Shown here piece after piece: positions 7,698 to 15,797 of a stretch of DNA of 17,676 bases. Origin of the DNA: DALYLB01 sp046154695 (GTDB lineage Bacteria > Acidobacteriota > Blastocatellia > RBC074). The notes beneath the pieces were generated by a model. It was not told where the DNA came from and did not search any database. It saw only the letters and a list, made by a program, of their open reading frames with translations. The number at the start of each line of letters is the position of its first letter. Positions within the stretch are counted from its first letter, which is position 1. The position numbers were made by a program, and so were the translations under genes. The stretch covers positions 1-17,676 of the forward strand of contig JBJXFI010000298.1 in the NCBI GenBank assembly GCA_046154695.1. The letters run 5' to 3'.

Positions 7698-7770
7698 GAA
7701 CAGACGGAAATATCGGACCAGGCCGAGATCAGATTCTCTTCTCCGCCTGGTCCGTTATTTCCGTCTGTTC
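7698..7770 (-). terminator. long inverted repeat, likely terminator of the DUF4097 gene
   Basis: Two 26-base arms (7698-7723 and 7745-7770) are reverse complements except for one swapped TA/AT pair in the middle, with a 21-base loop. On the leftward transcript the stem is followed by a pyrimidine-rich tract beginning GTTTTCTCC. This suits transcription termination after the gene ending at 7800. The arms carry a recurring ACGGA motif, so it may also be a dispersed repeat. Structure is seen; function is inferred. Confidence 0.55.
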
Positions 7771-7799
7771 CGTCTTCTCTCTTTTTCCGCCCGGCGCGA

Positions 7800-8597
7800 T
7801 CACATTCGCAGCAGGCTGACGTTGCCCGAGACCGAGGAGAGCTTCAACTGGCGGGAGCCGCCGCCGACGCGGCCCGTGGCGCGCCGGCCTGGGCCGCGCT
7901 CGGGCTCCTCGACGGTCAGCGGGAAGTCGGTCTTGAGGCCGCCGCTCATGGTCGACATCTTCACTTCGGCATCGAGACCGGCGGGCAGTTTGACGCGTAC
8001 GTTGCCGCTGACCGACGCGAAATCCATATCCTGCGCGCCGCTGAGCTGCATGATCTCCACATCGACGTTGCCGCTGACCGATTTCGCGGTGACCGTGCCG
8101 TTGATCTCGCCGACGATCACGTTGCCGCTGGTCGATTTCGCCTCGACCGGCCCCGAGGCGTTGCGGACCGTCACATTGCCGCTGACCGATTTCGCGTGGA
8201 CCTCTCCGGCCACCCCGCTCATCTCCACGTCTCCGCTGATGCTCGAGATCGTGTCGAACTTATAGCCGGTCGCGCGCGGAACCCGGACCTCGAACCGCAC
8301 GCTCGCATTGCAATTGCAGTTTTCCGGATACCGCGCGCGGATCGACAGGCCGCCTCCCGTCTGACTCTCCTCGATCGTCACCTTCTCGCGATCGCGGCCT
8401 TCCTTGTATCCGAGGACAAGGATCGTCTCGCCCTCATAGCCCGTGACGGAAACGTCGCCCGAGATATTCCTCACGCTGATCCCGCTCCCGGCGCCCAGTT
8501 CATAGCTCTTTCGAAAATCCTGCGCCCACACGCTCGCCGTAAGCAGCGCGCACACGGCGGCGGCGCGGATCGCCATTCTTTTTGAAACAGGTTGCAT
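7800..8597 (-). CDS. exported DUF4097-type beta-repeat protein
   Basis: This 265-residue protein has a signal peptide (MQPVSKRMAIRAAAV..., probable cleavage after Ala25 in SVWAQ). The ATG at 8597 is chosen over an in-frame start 17 codons upstream because AAGGAAGGGA lies at the right distance and it begins the signal peptide. The mature part is a run of strand-turn repeats of about 18 residues built on AKSVSGNVTV, the hallmark of DUF4097 putative-adhesin proteins, which are expected to form a right-handed beta-helix. An isolated Cys pair (ENCNCN) lies before the repeats. A region rich in Gly and Arg (about 237-247) precedes the final strand. It is probably periplasmic or outer-surface; the function of the family is not settled. 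Confidence 0.88.
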   Translation of the reverse strand: MQPVSKRMAIRAAAVCALLTASVWAQDFRKSYELGAGSGISVRNISGDVSVTGYEGETILVLGYKEGRDREKVTIEESQTGGGLSIRARYPENCNCNASVRFEVRVPRATGYKFDTISSISGDVEMSGVAGEVHAKSVSGNVTVRNASGPVEAKSTSGNVIVGEINGTVTAKSVSGNVDVEIMQLSGAQDMDFASVSGNVRVKLPAGLDAEVKMSTMSGGLKTDFPLTVEEPERGPGRRATGRVGGGSRQLKLSSVSGNVSLLRM

Positions 8598-8783
8598 TAC
8601 AGTTCCCTTCCTTTCCAGAGTGGAGATTGATTGGTTCGGTTGCGCCAAGTAGGTGGAAGGAGGCGGAGAAAGGTTTCAACTGAAGGATGATTTTATGTGC
8701 GCGACACCGCGACCCGAGAATGCCGCGCTCGCGCCCGGGGTCCCGGGAGGCGCTCGCCGCTGAAAATAAACAGGCCTTTTGGC

Positions 8784-9620
8784 TCAGGAGGCGAAATTCT
8801 GCTTCACGCCCAGTTCGCTGCCCGTGATGGCATCGATGAAGACGGTCCAGGCGGTCCCTTTCCCCGCCTGTATCGGATAGGCGAGGTGGATCGTCATCCG
8901 TTTCCCCTCGATTCGGGGATAGACGACGAGATCGCCGATGGAGATTTCGGAACGATCCGAGACCTTGTAGCTCAATGGCTGTCCGGCGATGCTCGAATAC
9001 TTGAACTCCCGCCCGACGAGGGCGGCGGCGGCGGACCGGGGCTCGATCTCGGCCTTCGTTGGAAGGTCGAAGGTCGGAATCAGGCGGCTTCCGATTTGCA
9101 GCAGCGTTCCGTCCTTGCCGACGACCAGACGCAGTTCGCCATATCCCTCGACGATCGGATGGGGATAGCTGGCCTGCCGGTAGGTCGCCCGGTAGAAGTT
9201 CCCATCCTTCGTGAAGGCGGCCAGCGAAAGATCCTTGACGCCCAGCGTGGCGTCCGCGCCCTCGCCCGTCAGCACGCCGCGCGCCCGCTCGATGAAGCGC
9301 CGGAGCGCGCTCGCCGCCTCCATCTCATCGAAGGCCACGCTCCGCGCATTGAGGTAGATGCGCCCCGCGATCTCCATCGGCAGGGTGCGCGGGGTGTAGA
9401 GCACCGGTTCAAGATCGGGCTTCACCTCCGGCACTCGGAACTCCGCGCAAAACTGCCGCCAGGCCTCCCGCGCCGCCTGTTCGCGCTCCGCCGTCTCTTC
9501 CACCATCGGGGGATAGCTCCTGCCGTGTCCCCCCTGCGGCGTGTTTCCGCCAAGCTGCCCGGTCGAAGCGCAGCCGATCATCGCCAGACAGAGCCCCGGG
9601 ATCAAGGTGATTCTCTTCAT
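8784..9620 (-). CDS. lipoprotein with a PepSY/FTP-like region
   Basis: This 278-residue protein begins with MKRITLIPGLCLAMIGCAST. The lipobox MIGC puts the lipidated cysteine at 17 (Met at -3 is uncommon but allowed). The ATG at 9620 is chosen because the lipoprotein signal begins there; the longer open frame adds 46 residues with no function. The Shine-Dalgarno is weak. From about residue 125 on, the order is a YGELRLVVGKDGTLLQIGSR stretch, an alternating acidic helix, a LAYPIQA strand and a WTVFIDAITGSELG end. This resembles the propeptide (FTP/PepSY) region of M4/M36 metalloproteases, in which such a region inhibits or chaperones the enzyme. No protease domain is present here or adjacent. 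The resemblance is inference from pattern only. Confidence 0.78.
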   Translation of the reverse strand: MKRITLIPGLCLAMIGCASTGQLGGNTPQGGHGRSYPPMVEETAEREQAAREAWRQFCAEFRVPEVKPDLEPVLYTPRTLPMEIAGRIYLNARSVAFDEMEAASALRRFIERARGVLTGEGADATLGVKDLSLAAFTKDGNFYRATYRQASYPHPIVEGYGELRLVVGKDGTLLQIGSRLIPTFDLPTKAEIEPRSAAAALVGREFKYSSIAGQPLSYKVSDRSEISIGDLVVYPRIEGKRMTIHLAYPIQAGKGTAWTVFIDAITGSELGVKQNFAS

Positions 9621-9704
9621 GTCGCCGATCATCCACGCGCGGCTCGCGGATTGCAAGCCAGATGCAATTTCAGAGCGCTGTTGGACAACGCACGGCCCCG
9701 TCCT

Positions 9705-9733
9705 GTTTCCCCGCGGCGAAATCCTGCTACAAT
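9705..9733 (+). promoter_or_regulatory. extended -10 promoter for rlmB
   Basis: TACAAT at 9728-9733 is preceded by TGC, an extended -10 element, and needs little help from the weak GTTTCC at 9705-9710 (17-base spacing). Start would be near 9740, giving a leader of about 35 bases. The leader includes GGCGC TT GCGCC, a small hairpin at 9738-9749. Confidence 0.45.
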
Positions 9734-9774
9734 TGCCGGCGCTTGCGCCAACCATCACAGAGAATGAGGATCAA

Positions 9775-10509
9775 ATGAATCAGATTTACGGACTGCTGCC
9801 CGTGCTCGAAGCCCTGCGGGCGCGCCGCCGCAAGATCACGCGGATCGTGATCGCCGACGGCGCCAATCCGGCGCGATTGAGCGAAATGCTCGAACTCGCG
9901 CGGCGCGCGGGGATTGGCATCGAGAAGCACGACCGCCGCGCGATGGATAAGATGACGGCCGGCGCGAATCATCAGGGCGTGATCGCCTTCGCCGCGCCGC
10001 TCAAGGCGGGCGGCTCCTATACCGACGCGCAGGCGATCCTCGATTCGCTCTCGTCGAAGCCGCTCGTCGTGCTGCTCGACGGCATCGAGGATCCCCATAA
10101 TCTCGGCGCGATTCTGCGGACTTGCGAGGGCGCGGGCGTCGAGGGCGTCTTCCTGCCCGAACATCGCGCCGCCGGCCTGACCGAGACCGTCGCCAAGACC
10201 TCCGCCGGCGCCATCGAATATCTGCGCATCGCTCGCGTGACCAACCTCATCCCGCTGATCGAGGAACTGAAGGAACGCGGATTGTGGGTCGTCGGCGTGG
10301 AGGGGGGAACAGAGACGCCCTATACGGGCTTCGATTTCGACGCGCCAATGGCGATCGTGCTGGGAAGTGAGGGCAAGGGCATCCGTCGGCTGGTCCGGGA
10401 AAAATGCGATGCGATCGTTTCCATCCCCATGCGGGGACACATCAACTCGCTCAACGTCAGCGTTGCTTCTGGGATCGTCCTCTTTGAAGCCCTGCGGCAG
10501 CGAAGTTAG
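9775..10509 (+). CDS. rlmB: 23S rRNA (guanosine-2'-O-)-methyltransferase RlmB, SpoU/TrmH family
   Basis: This 244-residue SPOUT enzyme is predicted to methylate the 2'-O of G2251 (E. coli numbering) in the P-loop of 23S rRNA using S-adenosylmethionine. It has an N-terminal RNA-binding part (YGLLPVLEALRA, 5-16; ANHQGVIAF, 64-72). The knotted SPOUT domain follows with motif 1 LLDGIEDPHNLGAILRTCEG (100-119), motif 2 IVLGSEGKGIRRL (194-206) and motif 3 IPMRGHINSLNVSVASGIVL (217-236). The Asn, Arg and Glu expected at the active site are present. The ATG at 9775 is preferred because GAGGA lies four bases upstream (9766-9770) and the protein then begins like other RlmB. Related TrmH-type enzymes on tRNA are the alternative. 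It converges on the zinc-ribbon gene, 40 bases away. Confidence 0.92.
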   Translation: MNQIYGLLPVLEALRARRRKITRIVIADGANPARLSEMLELARRAGIGIEKHDRRAMDKMTAGANHQGVIAFAAPLKAGGSYTDAQAILDSLSSKPLVVLLDGIEDPHNLGAILRTCEGAGVEGVFLPEHRAAGLTETVAKTSAGAIEYLRIARVTNLIPLIEELKERGLWVVGVEGGTETPYTGFDFDAPMAIVLGSEGKGIRRLVREKCDAIVSIPMRGHINSLNVSVASGIVLFEALRQRS

Positions 10510-10549
10510 AAACCGCGGCATTCCCCGCCGCCGCTTTCGCTCAAAGGCT

Positions 10550-11275
10550 TCAGTTGGTCGCCGCCTCGGCCTTGAAATAGAGGATCCGGCTGCAGCTTTC
10601 ACAGATGATGATCGAGTCGCCCCGCCGGATATCCGTGAAGACCTGCGGGCGTATCTTCATTCGACATGCCATGCAGGAATAGTTCCGCGCTTCGGCCAGG
10701 GCGAGCCCCGATTTCATTCGCGAAAGCCGGTCGTATTCGAGCCGGGCCGGCGGGCTGAGCGCTTCGATCAAGGGCTGCCGCTCGCCGCTCAGGGCGGCGA
10801 GCCGCTTATGATAAGCGGCGATGGTCGAATCCCATTCCGCGAACTGCTTTTCGATCTCGATGCGGCGCGACTCGACGGTCGGCTGGCGCTCGTTGACCTG
10901 GGCCTCCAGCTTCTCGATCCGCTCCATCAGCTTCAGCAGCTCGGTCTCATACAGGCTGATGGCCTTCTTTGAGACCTCGATCTCCCGCATGATCGTCTCG
11001 TAGACCTTGATGTTCGGAGCGGTCATCTTCCCGAGATCGTCTTTGAATTTTTGATGTTTCTGCTGTTCGGCTTCTAGGTTGGAATCGAGGGATGCGCGTT
11101 CGGCTTTGGCGGTATCGAGCTGTTCCTTCAAATCGAGAAATTCTTTCGCCGATTCGGTGAATTCCCGCTCAAGTACCTCTCGGCGCTCGGGCAGTGATTC
11201 GATATCCGCCCGTAATCGTTTTGTTTCAGCATCTAGGTCCTGGAGCGAGATGAGCCTGCTCAACTCTGTATTCAA
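10550..11275 (-). CDS. coiled-coil C4-type zinc-ribbon protein (DUF164/CT398-like)
   Basis: This 241-residue protein has a long antiparallel coiled coil (about 12-170, rich in Glu, Lys, Leu and Arg) followed by a zinc ribbon of two CxxC pairs (Cys201, 204, 225, 228). This is the architecture of DUF164 proteins such as Chlamydia CT398/CdsZ and Helicobacter FlgZ (HP0958), which bind sigma-54, RNA or secretion-system parts. The role in this organism is unknown. The start codon is TTG at 11275. It is convincing because GAGGAGG lies five bases upstream (11281-11287) and no ATG exists near it. It is divergent from the gene at 11482, with a 206-base shared control region. Confidence 0.88.
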   Translation of the reverse strand: MNTELSRLISLQDLDAETKRLRADIESLPERREVLEREFTESAKEFLDLKEQLDTAKAERASLDSNLEAEQQKHQKFKDDLGKMTAPNIKVYETIMREIEVSKKAISLYETELLKLMERIEKLEAQVNERQPTVESRRIEIEKQFAEWDSTIAAYHKRLAALSGERQPLIEALSPPARLEYDRLSRMKSGLALAEARNYSCMACRMKIRPQVFTDIRRGDSIIICESCSRILYFKAEAATN

Positions 11276-11280
11276 TGCGG

Positions 11281-11287
11281 CCTCCTC
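11281..11287 (-). promoter_or_regulatory. strong ribosome binding site for a TTG start
   Basis: GAGGAGG on the minus strand lies five bases from the TTG at 11273-11275. It is among the strongest Shine-Dalgarno matches in the window and decides the non-ATG start of the zinc-ribbon gene. Confidence 0.8.
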
Positions 11288-11337
11288 AAAGTCAATGTGG
11301 GGTCAAGGATCGCCGCAATCATCCCACAGGAAAGCCC

Positions 11338-11349
11338 CCTTGCGCAAGG
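11338..11349. promoter_or_regulatory. 12-bp palindrome in a divergent control region
   Basis: CCTTGCGCAAGG is a perfect palindrome between two divergent genes, upstream of the predicted rightward promoter at 11397-11425. It could be a regulator binding site; there is no further support. Confidence 0.25.
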
Positions 11350-11396
11350 CATATCTCATATTCAATCAGCGCGCTTCGGGCTGGGGCCGCGGGCGT

Positions 11397-11425
11397 CTGT
11401 ACATGGCCGCGAAGAATGCTATACA
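11397..11425 (+). promoter_or_regulatory. extended -10 promoter for the gene at 11482
   Basis: TATACA (11420-11425) is preceded by TGC, an extended -10 pattern, with a weak CTGTAC at 17 bases (11397-11402). Transcription would start near 11432, about 50 bases before the ATG. Confidence 0.35.
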
Positions 11426-11481
11426 CTCGCCAATGTCGCACTCCCGCACGCTGTTCATTCACGCCAATCGAGGGTCAACGG

Positions 11482-12012
11482 ATGACCGCTTTGCGAAACC
11501 TCCCATTCGTCATGCTGCTGCTTTGCAACTATGAGCCGCTTTCGCCGGTAAAGGCGGTCTCCGCGCAATCAAAATCCGCCGAGGCCGAGCGCGAACGGGC
11601 GTACGCGCGCCAGAATTTTCAGAAGAATTTCAAACAGATCCAGATCGTCAGCCAGAAGCTGTTGCGCGATCACGAGGCCCGCCTGGTCACGGGCGAGCGG
11701 CTGGGGAAGGATGCGCGATCGATCAACAAGGCCGCCCGGACGCTGCGAGCCCTGATGGCGCTCGGGAAGATGGCGCAGGAGGCCGAAATCAACGAGTCGA
11801 TCGACACGCCGGAGGAGTTCGACGAATCGATCCGGCAATTGTCGAAGCTGATCTGGGACTTCGCCCACAATCCGATTCATCAAAACAGCAAGGTCTTCAA
11901 CACCAATCTGGCCCGCCAGGCGCAGTCCGACCTGCTGTCGATCATCAACCTCTCAAAGACACTGAGCGACAAGTCGAAGGGATACAGCATTCCGCCCGCG
12001 CGGGGAAACTGA
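11482..12012 (+). CDS. small exported helical protein of unknown function
   Basis: This 176-residue protein has a signal peptide (MTALRNLPFVMLLLCNYEPL..., likely cleavage after AVSA near 29). The ATG at 11482 is preceded by GAGGG (11470-11474); the longer open frame to 11275 starts in the divergent control region and is rejected. The mature part is highly charged and predicted all-helical, with QNFQKNFKQIQIVSQKLL early on and a region of alternating Leu and Ser/Asn near the end (about 145-165). It contains no cysteine beyond the signal peptide and no enzyme motif. The MFS gene starts 23 bases after its stop, so the two are probably co-transcribed. The family was not recognised. Confidence 0.75.
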   Translation: MTALRNLPFVMLLLCNYEPLSPVKAVSAQSKSAEAERERAYARQNFQKNFKQIQIVSQKLLRDHEARLVTGERLGKDARSINKAARTLRALMALGKMAQEAEINESIDTPEEFDESIRQLSKLIWDFAHNPIHQNSKVFNTNLARQAQSDLLSIINLSKTLSDKSKGYSIPPARGN

Positions 12013-12035
12013 TCACCGCTCGACGGAGAGCCTTC

Positions 12036-13337
12036 ATGACCCCGGATTTCCCGCCCGCCGCCGCATCCCGATCGCGCCGCACGGTGTTGCTGCTGGTCTT
12101 CGCGTTGACGGTCATCACCTACCTCGACCGGCTGTGCATCTCGGCCGCGATGCCGACGATCGCGGAGGAGTTCCACCTGACGGCCGCGCAGAAGGGCTGG
12201 ATCTTCAGCGCGTTCACGTTCGCGTATGCCGCGTTCGAGATCCCGAGCGGGTGGCTCGGAGACCGGTTCGGCGCGCGGCTCGCGCTCACGCGGATCGTGT
12301 TGTGGTGGTCGGCTTTCACGATGCTCACCGGAGCGGCGATGGGGTTCTGGTCGCTGCTCGGGCTTCGGTTTCTCTTCGGGGCGGGCGAGGCGGGCGCCTT
12401 TCCGAATATCGCGCGAGCCGTCTCGGTCTGGTTTCCCCGGCGGGAGCAGGGGCGGGCGATGAGCGTCTCCTTCATCGGCCTGGCCATCGGATCCGCGTTG
12501 ACGGCGCCGCTCGTCTTCACCCTGCTCGAATATCAGACATGGCGCTGGATCTTCATCGAGTTCGGCCTCATCGGCCTGCTCTGGTGCGCGATCTGGCATC
12601 GCTGGTTTCGCGATCGCCCGGAGGATCATCCCGGCGTCAACGCGGATGAACTCGAACAGATACAATTGAGCGGGGCGGGCGGGGCGGGCGGGGCGGGCGG
12701 CGATCTCGCGCCGCACAGCCCTTCCGCATCCTGGACGAAGATGTTCGCCAGCTCGAATATGATCTTCATCTGCCTGATGTATTTCGCGTATGGATATGGA
12801 CTCTATTTCTACATCACATGGCTGCCGACCTACATGATCGAGGCGCTCGGCTTCGATCGGAGCGCCGCGAAATGGATGTCCGCCCTGCCCTGGGCGCTCA
12901 GCGTCCCCGGATTCTGGCTCGGCGGCTGGCTGACCGATCGAATCGCCCGCGCGACCGGAAACCTGAAGCTGGCGCGCTGCGGCATCGGCGCGGCGGGCTA
13001 TGGGGCAAGCGCCCTGGTCCTGCTTTTCGTCCCCCGGCTCCAGGATCCCACCCTCGCCGCGGTGGCGGTGGCGGTCGCCTTCTGCCTTCAGACCACGACG
13101 ATCAGCGCGGCATGGTCGGTCTGTCTCGATGTCGGGCGCCGATACGCCGGCGTCGTCACCGGATATATGAATACCGTCGGCAACCTGGGGGGCGCGATCT
13201 CGCCCCTCGTTGTCGGCTATGCCGTCAAGGAGTCCGGCTCCTGGGCCCTGCCCTTCTACGTGATGGCGGCCGTCCTCGCGCTGGGCGTGGTCATGTGGCT
13301 GTCGGTCGATCCCCGCCGGGCGATCTTCGCGGAATAA
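12036..13337 (+). CDS. MFS transporter, anion:cation symporter (ACS) type
   Basis: This 433-residue inner-membrane protein has the twelve hydrophobic segments of the major facilitator superfamily. The N-terminal signature VITYLDRLCISAAMP (26-40), GWLGDRFGARLALT (72-85) and RFLFGAGEAGAFPNIARAVS (111-130) match the ACS family (sugar acids such as galactonate, glucarate, hexuronates; also phthalate and tartrate). A central cytoplasmic loop (about 195-235) contains an unusual GAGGAGGAGG (213-222) encoded by three exact 9-bp repeats. The ATG at 12036 has GGAGAG upstream. It follows a small exported-protein gene by 23 bases and is followed by an SDR gene after 73 bases, so import and oxidation of one substrate is plausible. 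The substrate cannot be read from sequence. Confidence 0.92.
   Translation: MTPDFPPAAASRSRRTVLLLVFALTVITYLDRLCISAAMPTIAEEFHLTAAQKGWIFSAFTFAYAAFEIPSGWLGDRFGARLALTRIVLWWSAFTMLTGAAMGFWSLLGLRFLFGAGEAGAFPNIARAVSVWFPRREQGRAMSVSFIGLAIGSALTAPLVFTLLEYQTWRWIFIEFGLIGLLWCAIWHRWFRDRPEDHPGVNADELEQIQLSGAGGAGGAGGDLAPHSPSASWTKMFASSNMIFICLMYFAYGYGLYFYITWLPTYMIEALGFDRSAAKWMSALPWALSVPGFWLGGWLTDRIARATGNLKLARCGIGAAGYGASALVLLFVPRLQDPTLAAVAVAVAFCLQTTTISAAWSVCLDVGRRYAGVVTGYMNTVGNLGGAISPLVVGYAVKESGSWALPFYVMAAVLALGVVMWLSVDPRRAIFAE
12672..12698 (+). repeat. three exact tandem copies of a 9-bp G-rich unit
   Basis: GGGGCGGGC is repeated three times in frame inside the MFS gene. Six runs of three or four G separated by single C form a strong G-quadruplex motif on the coding strand and in the mRNA. 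Copy-number changes would keep the frame and alter only a Gly/Ala-rich loop. Confidence 0.85.
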
Positions 13338-13366
13338 CCCGGCGGAATCGGAATTGAAATCCCTCC

Positions 13367-13387
13367 CCTGAAGGCCTGAAGGCCTGA
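13367..13387. repeat. short tandem repeat upstream of the SDR gene
   Basis: CCTGAAGG occurs twice in tandem (13367-13374, 13375-13382), followed by a partial third CCTGA. It lies in the 73-base gap between the MFS and SDR genes. It resembles the arm of the hairpin at 6185-6228 over seven bases (CCTGAAG). No function is assigned. Confidence 0.5.
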
Positions 13388-13410
13388 GTGGAAGATCCTT
13401 TGAGGAATGT

Positions 13411-14139
13411 ATGGAAAGACTGAAAGACAAGATCGCCCTCATCACGGGCGCGAGCAAGGGCATCGGCAAGGGCATCGCGGAGGCATTCGCCGCCGAGGGC
13501 GCGCATCTCGTCCTCACGGCGCGCAGCGATACGCTGCTGGAGGAGCTGTCCCGTTCGCTCCAGGCCCGGGGCGCCTCGGTGCTGGCCATCGCCGCCGACG
13601 TCACGATCGAGGCCGAGGTCGAAGCCCTTTTTCGCCGCGCCATGGAAATGTTCTCCCGGCTCGACATTCTGGTCAATAACGCGGGCGTCTTCGATGGCGG
13701 TCCGCTCGATGAGCTCTCTCTCGAAACCTGGGAGAAAGTGATGGCCGTCAACCTGCGCGGCCCGTTTCTCTGCACCCGCGAAGCCATGCGCGTGATGAAG
13801 CCCCAACGCGCCGGCCGCATCATCAACATGGGATCGATCTCGGCCCAGCGCGTCCGGCCGAACTCGGCCCCCTACAGCACAAGCAAGCATGGATTGTGGG
13901 GATTGACGCAGACGACCGCGCTGGAGGGAAGGGCCTTCGGCATCACCTGCGGATGCCTGCACCCGGGCAATACCGAGGTCGAGACGCTGGCCGAGAACCG
14001 GAAGCGCTCCGGCGAACCCGTCATGCAAATCGAGGGCTGGGTCGATGCCGCCGTGGCCATGGCCGCCATGCCTCCGAACATCAACATGCTCGAAGCCATC
14101 GTCCTGCCCATCGATCAACCCTATCTCGGAAGAGGGTGA
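13411..14139 (+). CDS. SDR family NAD(P)-dependent oxidoreductase
   Basis: This 242-residue classical short-chain dehydrogenase/reductase is a cytoplasmic Rossmann-fold enzyme. It carries the cofactor loop TGASKGIG (12-19), AADV (61-64), NNAG (89-92), Asn114, Ser142 (in INMGSIS) and YSTSK (155-159) with Tyr155 and Lys159, so the full catalytic tetrad is present. ARSD (37-40), with Arg38 after the second strand, suggests NADP(H). The ATG at 13411 has GAGG six bases away. It is the third gene of a likely unit with the MFS transporter, hinting at oxidation of an imported sugar acid or alcohol. FabG-like 3-oxoacyl reductase is an alternative name, but no fatty acid genes are near. Confidence 0.9.
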   Translation: MERLKDKIALITGASKGIGKGIAEAFAAEGAHLVLTARSDTLLEELSRSLQARGASVLAIAADVTIEAEVEALFRRAMEMFSRLDILVNNAGVFDGGPLDELSLETWEKVMAVNLRGPFLCTREAMRVMKPQRAGRIINMGSISAQRVRPNSAPYSTSKHGLWGLTQTTALEGRAFGITCGCLHPGNTEVETLAENRKRSGEPVMQIEGWVDAAVAMAAMPPNINMLEAIVLPIDQPYLGRG

Positions 14140-14140
14140 C

Positions 14141-14167
14141 CATTTTTCATTCGAAAATTGGAAAATG
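14141..14167. terminator. weak A+T-rich hairpin between convergent genes
   Basis: CATTTTTC (14141-14148) pairs with GGAAAATG (14160-14167), with one wobble, across 11 bases. It sits in the 36-base gap between the SDR gene and the nuoI-like gene, so it could end transcripts from both sides. The stem is weak. Confidence 0.3.
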
Positions 14168-14175
14168 CGCCGGGG

Positions 14176-14736
14176 CTATTTCAGCACGATGTTGAACTTG
14201 CCCATCTTCTGTTTTGCGGCGAGGGGGCGCTGCGCCGGGGTCGGCGTGACATCGGGCTCCCGCCATTTGTTCCCGAGCAGATACTCCTTGTCCTTGACCA
14301 TCTCGCCGGGAGTGTAGACCGCCCATTCGAAATTGTGGCCATGGATGATGGCATCGGTCGGGCAGGCGTCCACGCAGAAGCCGCAGAGAATGCAGCGGCC
14401 GTAATCGATCTGATAGACCTTCGCATAGCGGTGATCCATCGAGAGGCGCTCCTCGTACGGCCGGGGATCCTCGGCGCCCTCGATGTAGATCGCATCGGCC
14501 GGGCAGGCCGCCGCGCAGAGAAAGCACGAGACGCAGAGCTCCTTCCCGTCCTCATTCACATCCAGGAAATGCTCTCCGCGAAACCGGCGATAGATCTGCA
14601 CCGGCTCGTCCGGATAACTTACGGTATCCTTTCGCTGCGGAATATGGCTGAGCGTCACGCCCATTCCCTGCGCCGTGGTCCGCGCGATCTCGACGACCTC
14701 TTTCGCCGCGTTGATGATAGATGAAAGTATCGACAT
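14176..14736 (-). CDS. nuoI: NuoI-like 2x[4Fe-4S] ferredoxin-type protein
   Basis: This 186-residue protein resembles the NuoI subunit of respiratory complex I, which carries clusters N6a and N6b in the peripheral arm. Two motifs are complete: Cys68, 71, 74, 78 (CVSCFLCAAACP) and Cys115, 118, 121, 125 (CILCGFCVDACP). The N-terminal amphipathic helix and the long C-terminal tail (EYLLGNKW, 151-158) are as in NuoI and longer than in a free bacterial ferredoxin. The start at 14736 lies 4 bases after the korB stop without a good ribosome site, so translation is probably coupled. No other nuo gene is nearby. It may be the dedicated electron acceptor of KorAB rather than, or as well as, a complex I subunit. 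Confidence 0.9.
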   Translation of the reverse strand: MSILSSIINAAKEVVEIARTTAQGMGVTLSHIPQRKDTVSYPDEPVQIYRRFRGEHFLDVNEDGKELCVSCFLCAAACPADAIYIEGAEDPRPYEERLSMDHRYAKVYQIDYGRCILCGFCVDACPTDAIIHGHNFEWAVYTPGEMVKDKEYLLGNKWREPDVTPTPAQRPLAAKQKMGKFNIVLK

Positions 14737-14740
14737 AGTA

Positions 14741-15784
<1,044 letters not shown>

Positions 15785-15797
15785 TGGAGATCACCTT

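Noticed and set aside
8598..8783. Promoter for the DUF4097 gene
   Set aside because: TAAAAT and TTGAAA occur on the minus strand, but none has a partner hexamer at acceptable spacing. A promoter must exist if the gene is independent, but I cannot place it.
10510..10549. Terminator between rlmB and the zinc-ribbon gene
   Set aside because: Only a 5-bp G+C stem (GCGGC/GCCGC) without a T-run is visible.
11880..13829. 649-codon minus-strand frame spanning the MFS and SDR genes
   Set aside because: It crosses two well-supported plus-strand genes and their spacer, and its translation is low-complexity and rich in Arg, Asp and Gln.
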